Shown piece by piece: positions 1-5,686 of a stretch of 16,853 bases of DNA. The position numbers and the translations under genes were made by a program. Below the pieces are notes generated by a model, which had not been told where the DNA came from, searched no databases, and saw only the letters and a program-made list of their open reading frames with translations. The number at the start of each line of letters is the position of its first letter. Positions within the stretch are counted from its first letter, which is position 1. Where the stretch lies: positions 1 to 16,853 of the forward strand of contig JADDPY010000297.1 in NCBI GenBank assembly GCA_016781635.1, read 5' to 3'. The DNA is from Rubrobacter sp. Its GTDB lineage: Bacteria; Actinomycetota; Rubrobacteria; Rubrobacterales; Rubrobacteraceae.

Positions 1-604
1 GCCTGTACTCCTCGTGGGCGGAGCCGAGGATCACGTACAGGGCGACCAGCGCCGCGAGCACGGCGCGGTTGGCCGTCATCCGCGGGAAAAGCAGGAAGAA
101 CCCCAACGCGCCCAGGTTGCCCGGGTGGCGCGTGAAGCGGAACGCCCCCGCCGCCGCCATCTCGCCGTCGGCGCCCATCGGAGGCCCCTGCGCCTCGGTT
201 TCGGGGCGCGGGTGCCGCCCTGCCATGAGGTCCCACAGGGGCCGCAGCCCGGCGAAATCGAGGATCCCTACCACCCGTATGCCAGAGAACAGCACGCCCA
301 GGGAGACGACTTGCCCTGCCCGAAACAACCAAGACCAAGGCGGCGTGGCTCTATAAAGCTCCCGGTCGGGCTGGCGCAGGAACGACACCGTCGCCCAGGC
401 CAGGGTGATTACGGATTGGGCGTTGTAGGCGAGGCGGTACAGGCCGTCGCGGTAGCGGGGCCCGGCGAGGCGTCGGGCCAGGTCCTTGGCCTGCCTTGAG
501 GCGAGCAGGCTGTGGACGAGCGCCCAGAGCACGCAGATCAAGGCGACGCGCCCCGAGGCGCTTCCCTCGTCAGCGGAGCTGCCCGAAAGGGTTCGTGCTC
601 TCAT
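1..604 (-). CDS. NnrU / isoprenylcysteine methyltransferase-like membrane protein, 3' end cut by window edge
   Basis: Reading the minus strand from ATG 604-602 gives an uninterrupted frame of 201 codons that continues past the left edge. GGAGAGG at 616-610 lies 5 nt before the ATG and fixes the start. The visible protein has about five hydrophobic segments (near residues 20-36, 60-77, 95-112, 160-178 and 183-197). Late in the visible part it carries FRFTRHPGNLG followed by GSAHEEYR. A membrane-embedded RHP...N motif followed by a C-terminal E-E pair is the signature of the NnrU / ICMT / methanethiol S-methyltransferase superfamily, whose characterised members bind SAM. The exact substrate cannot be read from the sequence, and NnrU proteins themselves have no firmly established reaction. 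The forward frames over this stretch are antisense shadows: they have no family motifs and are rich in Arg and Pro. Confidence 0.8.
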   Translation of the reverse strand, partial: MRARTLSGSSADEGSASGRVALICVLWALVHSLLASRQAKDLARRLAGPRYRDGLYRLAYNAQSVITLAWATVSFLRQPDRELYRATPPWSWLFRAGQVVSLGVLFSGIRVVGILDFAGLRPLWDLMAGRHPRPETEAQGPPMGADGEMAAAGAFRFTRHPGNLGALGFFLLFPRMTANRAVLAALVALYVILGSAHEEYR

Positions 605-685
605 ATGTACCTCTCCGTGGGCTAGCCTCCTACTCCACCCCGCGACTGCGCACGAGTTCGCGCTACTGCTCCGCAGGCCTTTCGT

Positions 686-691
686 ATTCTA
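686..691 (-). promoter_or_regulatory. Candidate -10 (TAGAAT) for the NnrU-like gene
   Basis: TAGAAT on the minus strand lies about 80 nt upstream of ATG 604, so transcription would start near 679 and leave a leader of about 75 nt. No clear -35 element is visible at 16-18 nt. The match to the -10 consensus is 5 of 6, in GC-rich surroundings. Confidence 0.3.
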
Positions 692-785
692 GCGCGCCTC
701 TATGCGCTCGAATCGCACCTCTTTGGTGCCACCGGTGGATAGGATGCGGAACCGAAGCTCGGATGGTTTGTCGTTTAGAACATGG

Positions 786-791
786 TACCTT
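786..791 (+). promoter_or_regulatory. -10-like TACCTT, leaderless spacing before GTG 798
   Basis: TACCTT ends exactly 6 nt before GTG 798, so the expected start of transcription coincides with the start codon. There is no obvious -35 element. The same hexamer at the same distance precedes the dehalogenase start at 2472 on the minus strand. A GGAG lies within the 6-nt gap but only 2 nt from the GTG, too close for a normal ribosome binding site. Confidence 0.4.
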
Positions 792-797
792 GGAGCC

Positions 798-1568
798 GTG
801 CAGATTCTGGTAGCCGAACGCCTCGTGCGCCCCGCGGATGGCTTCGGACTCCAGCAGGCCGTCCTCGAGGAGATCGCCGCTAGATCACGGGGCGCCACCG
901 CGCTCTTGTGGAACTCGTCGCGCTACGTAGGGGCCACGCGCCCGGAGACGCGCCTGCCGGGGTTCCCCGAGGCTCGGAGGCTCGCCGCAAAGGACGGTTT
1001 CCAGGTCCTGGTCCGAAATTCGGGTGGCGGCGCCGTGGCGGCGAACGAGGGCTCCATCTCCTTCTCCATAACCTTCCCGGTCGAGGACATGCGCCGCGGC
1101 CTCTACGAGCGTTACGCAGAGGGCGCCGAGCTCGTCGTGGGAGCGCTGCAGACGCTCGGCGTCGAGGCGGGGCCCGGGGAGGTCGAGGGGGAGTTTTGCC
1201 CCGGTGCGTACTCCGTCCGGGTCGGCGGGCCGGAGGGGTTTAAGGTAGCGGGGCTCGCGCAACGCGTGACGCGCCGGGCCGCCAGGATGGAGGCGCTCGT
1301 GCTGGTCACGCAGACGGCGGAGCTCCGGCGCGTCCTCGCGCGCTTCTACGAGGCTTTAGGCCTTCCATTTCGCCCCGCGAGCGTCGCCGACCTGCCGGGA
1401 GCGGACGTGCCGGCGGTAATAGAGGCGCTTTCGGACGCGGTCACGAAGCGCTACGGTGAGGCCGAACGCGTGGAGATCGAGGAGGGGACTTGGGAGAGGG
1501 CGCGGTCGTTGCATGAGAGTTGGAGAGCGACATCCGGCCCCACGGGGCCGGTCGCCAGCAACCTGTAA
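798..1568 (+). CDS. Lipoate-protein ligase A / octanoyltransferase family protein
   Basis: A 256-residue protein of the BPL/LplA/LipB fold. It should attach lipoate or octanoate to lipoyl domains of 2-oxoacid dehydrogenases or the glycine cleavage H protein. Visible marks are ALLWNSSRY near residues 35-43, the glycine-rich VRNSGGGAV at 72-80 (the RRxSGGG acyl-adenylate or acyl-binding loop), C134 in FCPG, and K149 in FKVAGLAQR, the conserved lysine of the family (GRKISGSAQ in LplA). The cysteine before the lysine recalls LipM-type octanoyltransferases, so ligase versus transferase is left open. The frame is open back to ATG 702, but residues read from 702-797 look non-coding and ATG 702 has no ribosome binding site. 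GTG 798 has a -10-like hexamer at leaderless distance. The gene is convergent with the dehalogenase, with only 10 nt between their stops. Confidence 0.8.
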   Translation: MQILVAERLVRPADGFGLQQAVLEEIAARSRGATALLWNSSRYVGATRPETRLPGFPEARRLAAKDGFQVLVRNSGGGAVAANEGSISFSITFPVEDMRRGLYERYAEGAELVVGALQTLGVEAGPGEVEGEFCPGAYSVRVGGPEGFKVAGLAQRVTRRAARMEALVLVTQTAELRRVLARFYEALGLPFRPASVADLPGADVPAVIEALSDAVTKRYGEAERVEIEEGTWERARSLHESWRATSGPTGPVASNL

Positions 1569-1578
1569 AGGACGACCT

Positions 1579-2472
1579 CTAGCGGGTGTTTAGCCAGTCG
1601 GCGATCAGGGAGCCTATGCGCTCGCCCCCATCCTCCTGCAAAAAGTGACCGGCGTTCTCCACGACCGTCAGCCCGTCGGCGTTCGGGAACAACTCCTCGG
1701 CCGCCCTCCCGGCGCTTTCGAGCGGCAGCACCGGATCCGAATCGGCCCACAAGAGCAGGGTAGGTCTGGTGTCGGTCGCGAGAGCTCGGGCGACGGTTTG
1801 CCCGGCCGCGGCGCCGGGAGCGTCAGGCTTGAGCGGTATCATCGGCGGGAAGGCCCGTACCCTCGCCTTGGACTCCCTATTGGGGAAGGGCACCTCGTAA
1901 GCATCGAGGACCTCGGACGGGGGCGTCGTCTTGCAGCCGCTCCTTACAAGGCGCCTCACCGGGACGTTTGGGACCCCCTCGACGAACTTTCGAAAGACGT
2001 GCCATGCCACGGACATTCTCTGGTAACCGGTAAATACGCCGGTGTCCATGGCGACGATCCTACTCACGCGCTCCGGGCACTCGGTCATCGCAACGCACAA
2101 GCCTATAGGGCCGCCCCAATCCTGTACTACGAGCGTAACGTCCCGGAGGTCCAGCCCCTCGAGAAGCGAGACGACCGCCTCGGTATGGTTATCGTAGGAG
2201 TACCAGGAGTCATCCGTCGGCTTGTCGGAGCAGCCGAAGCCCGGGAGATCGGGGACGACGCAGCGGTGCCCCCCCTCGATCAGGGGCCCCATGACCTTAC
2301 GCCACAGGTACGACCACGTAGGCTCGCCGTGCAGCATTAAGATGGGTGCCGCCGAGGGGCCCCCCTCGTCCACGTGAGCGAGGCGCATCCCGCGCCAGTC
2401 CCGGTAGCGCGGCTCGTAGGGGAACCCGGGTAGGTTCCGGAAACGCTCCTCGGGCGTGTGAAAGATATCCAC
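1579..2472 (-). CDS. dhmA: Haloalkane dehalogenase, subfamily I (DhlA/DhmA-like)
   Basis: A 297-residue alpha/beta hydrolase. Haloalkane dehalogenases split the carbon-halogen bond of haloalkanes to give an alcohol plus halide, in the cytoplasm and without cofactor. HGEPTWSYLWRK (48-59) supplies the oxyanion region. Glu after HG, where subfamily II enzymes have Asn, marks subfamily I. QDWGG (117-121) holds the nucleophile D118 and the first halide-binding W119. W157 in the cap region is a good candidate for the second halide-binding Trp. WADSDPVLP places the acid at D246, and NAGHF gives H276. Epoxide hydrolases lack the HGEPTW/QDW combination. GTG 2472 is the only plausible start; it has no Shine-Dalgarno sequence but a promoter at leaderless distance. 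The gene is divergent from the MarC gene. The natural substrate is unknown, and some subfamily relatives are promiscuous or have no clear halide substrate. Confidence 0.88.
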   Translation of the reverse strand: MDIFHTPEERFRNLPGFPYEPRYRDWRGMRLAHVDEGGPSAAPILMLHGEPTWSYLWRKVMGPLIEGGHRCVVPDLPGFGCSDKPTDDSWYSYDNHTEAVVSLLEGLDLRDVTLVVQDWGGPIGLCVAMTECPERVSRIVAMDTGVFTGYQRMSVAWHVFRKFVEGVPNVPVRRLVRSGCKTTPPSEVLDAYEVPFPNRESKARVRAFPPMIPLKPDAPGAAAGQTVARALATDTRPTLLLWADSDPVLPLESAGRAAEELFPNADGLTVVENAGHFLQEDGGERIGSLIADWLNTR

Positions 2473-2478
2473 GCAACG

Positions 2479-2507
2479 AAGGTACAGGAGGCATCGGCCT
2501 GAGACAA
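2479..2507 (-). promoter_or_regulatory. Promoter of the haloalkane dehalogenase gene, leaderless
   Basis: On the minus strand TTGTCT (2507-2502) and TACCTT (2484-2479) are separated by exactly 17 nt. The -10 ends 6 nt before GTG 2472, so the transcript should begin at the start codon. This is the best two-part promoter in the window: -35 matches 4 of 6 and -10 matches 3 of 6, with the key T-A-T positions kept. Confidence 0.5.
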
Positions 2508-2536
2508 GCTCGGCGCCCGCCTCTGCACCCCGACCT

Positions 2537-2542
2537 TATAAT
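2537..2542 (+). promoter_or_regulatory. Consensus -10 (TATAAT) of the MarC gene, leaderless
   Basis: A perfect TATAAT ends 6 nt before ATG 2549. No Shine-Dalgarno sequence can exist if transcription starts 7 nt downstream, at the A of ATG. No good -35 is visible at 16-18 nt, so the -10 may dominate recognition. It shares a 76-bp divergent spacer with the dehalogenase promoter. Confidence 0.6.
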
Positions 2543-2548
2543 CGTGTG

Positions 2549-3169
2549 ATGTCCGAGTTCGTGTTCAACGCCTTTGTAACCCTTCTCGTCGTCGTGGACC
2601 CTCTGGGGCTGGCGCCGATCTTCGTCGGGCTCACCCGTGAAAGGTCGGCCGAGTACAGGCGGGACGCCGCCGTACGCGGGGCGATGCTCGGGGCGGCTAT
2701 CCTGTTTCTCTTCGCGTTCGTGGGGCAGACGCTTCTGGGCGCTCTGGGTATAGGGTTCCCGGCGTTCAGGATCGCCGGGGGCGCCCTCCTCTTTCTGCTC
2801 TCTCTCGACATGATCTTCGGCCGCCCCTCGAGCGTACGCCGAACCGTCGAAGAGGGCGAAGAGGCCACCGAGGGGGTCGAGGAAGACATCTCCGTTTTCC
2901 CGCTCGCCGTCCCCCTTATTGCCGGCCCCGGCTCCCTGACCACCGTTCTCCTCTACACGGGCGGCGGCACCCTCGAGGTCGCGGCATTCCTGGGCGTCCT
3001 CCTCCTGGTCCTCCTGATGACCCTCACCTCCCTCCTCCTCGCCCCGCGCGTGATGAAGGTATTCGGCGAGACCGGCACCAACGTCCTGGCCCGCGTGCTC
3101 GGCGTTCTACTCGCCGCCCTCGCCGTCCAGTTCGTCCTCGATGGGATCAAACAGAGCTTCGCGTTGTAG
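2549..3169 (+). CDS. MarC family integral membrane protein
   Basis: A 206-residue polytopic protein with about six membrane segments (near 5-27, 43-63, 66-88, 116-135, 143-165 and 178-199) and an acidic cytoplasm-like loop rich in Glu at 99-113. Family marks are VDPLGLAPIF (16-25) in the first helix and FPLAVPLIAGPG (117-128) opening the second half, consistent with the internal duplication of MarC/UPF0056 proteins. Length is typical for the family. The role is not settled: MarC was once tied to multidrug resistance in E. coli, but that link was later withdrawn, and some relatives move amino acids. GTG 2546 is adjacent and in frame, but ATG 2549 matches the expected transcription start. The 158 bp downstream hold only a weak GGCTC/GAGCC hairpin at 3188-3204 and the next promoter. 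Confidence 0.88.
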   Translation: MSEFVFNAFVTLLVVVDPLGLAPIFVGLTRERSAEYRRDAAVRGAMLGAAILFLFAFVGQTLLGALGIGFPAFRIAGGALLFLLSLDMIFGRPSSVRRTVEEGEEATEGVEEDISVFPLAVPLIAGPGSLTTVLLYTGGGTLEVAAFLGVLLLVLLMTLTSLLLAPRVMKVFGETGTNVLARVLGVLLAALAVQFVLDGIKQSFAL

Positions 3170-3315
3170 TTTTCGGCTTTCAGCAGCGGCTCCCGAAGCG
3201 AGCCCACACGGCCAGTCGAAGCCCGGCAGGTACATCGTCGCGCTTCACCGGGCAGCGTCGAGCAGACGAGGAATTCTCCACGATCGCTAGAAGCTGAGTA
3301 CAGAAGGCTGGGGGC

Positions 3316-3321
3316 TATAAT
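3316..3321 (+). promoter_or_regulatory. Consensus -10 (TATAAT) of the lipase-like gene, leaderless
   Basis: A perfect TATAAT ends 6 nt before ATG 3328, the same geometry as at the MarC gene, including the following TCGT. No Shine-Dalgarno sequence is present. No convincing -35 element is seen. Confidence 0.6.
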
Positions 3322-3327
3322 CGTCCC

Positions 3328-4050
3328 ATGGCGGACGGACCTATCGTGATCGTGGGCGGGTACATGGCGTGGCCGGTTCAATTCCGGCGGCTGGCCCAGC
3401 TCCTTGGAGACCTCTCCGGCTCCGAGGTCCGGGTCGTCCCGATCACGCCGCTCGACTGGACCCTGGCGCGCCTTCGAGGATACGGTCAGATCGTCTTCGA
3501 GGTAGCAACTACGGTCGATCGAGCGCTGCTGGAGAGCGAGTCGGACAAGGTGGTGCTCGTCGGCGTCTCGGCCGGCGGCATTCTCTCTCGCGCTTATATA
3601 GGCGGCGACCCGCCCTACGGCGGGCGCCGTTACTCGGGTCACCGCCGCGTGAGTGACCTTATAACCCTGGGCACCCCGCACAACGTTACCGGCCGAGGCC
3701 CCCTGGCTTCTATAACAGAGGTCAACGTTCTCTTCCCCGGCACCCCCCACGAGAGCATCCGATACCTCTCCGTCGCCGGCGCGGCGGTTGACGGTACCTC
3801 GTCGAGGGGAGCGCGGAGGCGTTACGAACGCTTCGTCGATGACGGGCGTGTGCCAGGCGACGGGTTGGTACCGGTGCGCTCGGCCCTGCTCGAAGGCGCG
3901 GAGCACCTCGTCCTCGACGACGTCTACCATGGGCGCTTCTACGGCCCGCCGTCGGGGCGCTGGTACGGATCAGACAGGGAGACCGTCGAGCGCTGGTGGC
4001 CCGAAAGCCTGCGCGTGAACGGGGGCCTTGTGAAAGAATCCGGTGCGTAG
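3328..4050 (+). CDS. Alpha/beta hydrolase, lipase/esterase-like
   Basis: A 240-residue alpha/beta hydrolase. IVIVGGYMAWP near the N-terminus is the first strand and oxyanion region. The nucleophile elbow is GVSAGG (79-84) with S81. TLGTPHN (113-119) is the motif common in PGAP1-like and triacylglycerol lipase-type hydrolases. PGDGLVPVRSA supplies the likely acid D178, and DDVYHGRFYGP the likely H201. No signal peptide is visible, so it probably acts in the cytoplasm on a lipid or ester. The substrate cannot be told. It starts its own transcription unit with a leaderless promoter. The flavin reductase-like gene follows 63 nt after its stop and could be co-transcribed. The minus-strand frame across this region is a shadow. 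Confidence 0.82.
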   Translation: MADGPIVIVGGYMAWPVQFRRLAQLLGDLSGSEVRVVPITPLDWTLARLRGYGQIVFEVATTVDRALLESESDKVVLVGVSAGGILSRAYIGGDPPYGGRRYSGHRRVSDLITLGTPHNVTGRGPLASITEVNVLFPGTPHESIRYLSVAGAAVDGTSSRGARRRYERFVDDGRVPGDGLVPVRSALLEGAEHLVLDDVYHGRFYGPPSGRWYGSDRETVERWWPESLRVNGGLVKESGA

Positions 4051-4113
4051 TAGCTTCATTTATCTGACGGGACGGAAGGGACGGAGAAGTTGCCGGCTGG
4101 GGACGACTTGAAG

Positions 4114-4725
4114 ATGCACGGTTGGGAGACGCGCCCGGCGGAGGCGGCTTCCTTGCGCGCCGCGATGAGCTACTTCCCCACCGGCGTCACGGTCGTGACG
4201 ACCGGGACCCGCGAGGGGACGGAGGCGATGACGGCGAACGCGGTGCTCTCGGTCTCCCTCGACCCGCTCCTCTTCCTGGTGAGCGTTCACAGAGATGCCC
4301 GGCTGAACACGCGCATCAGGGACGAGGGGTTCTATGCGGTCAACCTGCTCGCGGCCGACCAGGAGGGCTTGAGCCGACTCTTCTCCTCCCCCGAGCGTTC
4401 CAGCGGCCTGCCCGCTATGAACTCCCTCGGCGGCGGATTCGGCGTTACGGGGGCCCCGCTCGCGGCCGGGGCGATGGCCGCGATCGAGTGCGAGGTGGAG
4501 GCGGTCCATCCCGGCGGAGATCACGACCTGTTCCTCGGGCGCGTCGTCGCCGTCCACATGGGCGATGCACGCAAGGGCCCCCTCGTCTTCCACGAGGGCT
4601 CCTACCCGACCCTGGGGGGGAGCCAGCGCGCCCGAAGCCCGGAGGGATCTGGGGCGTTCGTCGACTCGGTGCGCGGCTTCGACGCACGCATGGGACGCAG
4701 GTCCCCGCGCGGGGGAGGCCGCTAG
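4114..4725 (+). CDS. Flavin reductase-like, FMN-binding split-barrel protein
   Basis: A 203-residue protein of the flavin reductase-like domain family, which uses NAD(P)H to reduce FMN or FAD for a partner monooxygenase, or binds flavin itself. Characteristic parts are FPTGVTVVTT (21-30), TANAVLSVSLDPLL (40-53) for flavin binding, FYAVNLL (73-79), and GDHDLFLGRVVAV (135-147) with PLVFHEGSY (156-164). The roughly 35 residues after that are Arg/Gly-rich and not part of the fold. Two starts are possible: ATG 4114 with GGGGAC 9 nt upstream, or TTG 4090 with GGAAGGG 9 nt upstream, adding 8 residues. I prefer the ATG. Its stop lies 2 nt before the methyltransferase start, so the two are probably translated from one message. 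The partner monooxygenase is not evident. Confidence 0.83.
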   Translation: MHGWETRPAEAASLRAAMSYFPTGVTVVTTGTREGTEAMTANAVLSVSLDPLLFLVSVHRDARLNTRIRDEGFYAVNLLAADQEGLSRLFSSPERSSGLPAMNSLGGGFGVTGAPLAAGAMAAIECEVEAVHPGGDHDLFLGRVVAVHMGDARKGPLVFHEGSYPTLGGSQRARSPEGSGAFVDSVRGFDARMGRRSPRGGGR

Positions 4726-4727
4726 GC

Positions 4728-5561
4728 GTGTTCCGCCGGTCCCTGCTCGGGATTCTGCGCCCAGAACCCGAAGGCGGGACGGACCTGGAGCTGTCGGAAG
4801 GCGTGGAGAAAGATGGATACGTCGTCTCTGGCCTCGCCCGCGACCCCGCAACAGGGCAGACCTACCCCATAAAGGACGGCTACCTGGACCTGATCGGCCG
4901 CAAGACCGGCGCGGGCAACGTTGCTAACCTGACCAACTTCCTCCCCGGCGCGGGCCGCTCTTACGAACCGCTCTGGCGCAGACGCTCCCTCACGCTCCTC
5001 ACCGGCGGGGAGTTCCCGAACGAGCGAGAACTGGCCGTGATCCGGAACCTCGCCCGGGTAGACCGCGGCGGCCTGTACCTGGACCTCGGATGCTCGGCCG
5101 GACTCTACTGCAGGGACCTCGCTACGACCCTCGGCGACCGGGGCGACGCAATCGGCATAGACATCTCGCCCTCCATGCTCAAGGAGGCCGCCCGGCGCAC
5201 ACGGCCCCCTCGCGCCGGAGCCATCCCCTCTCTCATCCGGGCAGACGCAGAGACCCTCCCCTTCGCGGACGGCTCGTTTGCCGGTGCGGTCCGCGGCGGC
5301 TCGCTCAACGAGTTCGGCAACCCTGCGCGCGTCCTCAGGGAGACGCACCGGGTACTCGCGCCGGGCGGACGGCTGGCGATCATGGGCCTCCTCCGGGCTG
5401 CCACCCCGCGCGGCCGGCTACTCCAGCGCTTCCTCTCGACGGGCGGCATCCGCTTCTTCGAGCCGGCGCAGGTCACGAGCCTCCTCGACCATGCGGGCTT
5501 CGACCCCGACCCGCTCGAGGTCCACAACGTCGTCTTCTTCGCCGGGGCCACCCGCCGTTAG
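4728..5561 (+). CDS. Class I SAM-dependent methyltransferase
   Basis: A 277-residue methyltransferase. YLDLGCSAGL (117-126) is SAM motif I, GIDIS (143-147) carries the ribose-binding acid D145, RADAETLPFADGSF (171-184) is the UbiE/type-11 motif, and VLAPGGRL (209-216) closes the core. The N-terminal TGQTYPIKDGYLDLI (42-56) resembles the Trm112-like segment found before some such enzymes, without zinc cysteines. The acceptor is unknown; small-molecule or quinone methylation are possibilities. The frame is open back to 4122, inside the previous gene, but GTG 4728 has GGGGGAGG 9 nt upstream and starts just after the flavin reductase-like stop. Upstream residues in that frame are Arg/Pro-rich antisense-like sequence. 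Downstream is a T-rich stretch (5590-5602) with no strong hairpin. Confidence 0.85.
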   Translation: MFRRSLLGILRPEPEGGTDLELSEGVEKDGYVVSGLARDPATGQTYPIKDGYLDLIGRKTGAGNVANLTNFLPGAGRSYEPLWRRRSLTLLTGGEFPNERELAVIRNLARVDRGGLYLDLGCSAGLYCRDLATTLGDRGDAIGIDISPSMLKEAARRTRPPRAGAIPSLIRADAETLPFADGSFAGAVRGGSLNEFGNPARVLRETHRVLAPGGRLAIMGLLRAATPRGRLLQRFLSTGGIRFFEPAQVTSLLDHAGFDPDPLEVHNVVFFAGATRR

Positions 5562-5600
5562 CCCGGCAGGCCCAACCTTCACCGGACCGCTTTTAGTTTT

Positions 5601-5631
5601 TTGCAGTTCGGAAGGGTGCTGCGGGTAGATA
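5601..5631 (+). promoter_or_regulatory. Candidate promoter of the selenoprotein gene
   Basis: TTGCAG (5601-5606) and TAGATA (5626-5631) are separated by 19 nt, a little longer than ideal. They would give a leader of about 50 nt before GTG 5687. The 125-nt gap before the gene supports independent transcription. It holds no obvious repressor palindrome. Confidence 0.3.
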
Positions 5632-5676
5632 TTCCATACGCTTAATTCGGGTATGTCTGTCGCGTACAGCGAAAAC

Positions 5677-5682
5677 TGGAGG
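5677..5682 (+). promoter_or_regulatory. Ribosome binding site fixing the selenoprotein start
   Basis: TGGAGG ends 4 nt before GTG 5687. A proper ribosome binding site at the head of the frame interrupted by TGA 5831 argues that the upstream part is still translated rather than decayed. Confidence 0.7.
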
Positions 5683-5686
5683 TTAC

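Noticed and set aside
14..499. Forward 161-residue frame at the left edge
   Set aside because: Its composition is Arg/Gly/Pro-rich antisense-like sequence, and the minus strand of the same bases encodes a recognisable membrane protein.
2953..3930. Minus-strand 325-residue frame across the MarC and lipase-like genes
   Set aside because: It is a shadow covering two well-supported forward genes with family motifs, and its own sequence is low in hydrophobic patterning and has no recognisable domain.
4122..4727. N-terminal extension of the methyltransferase frame
   Set aside because: It overlaps the whole flavin reductase-like gene in another frame and has no domain character. GTG 4728 has its own ribosome binding site.
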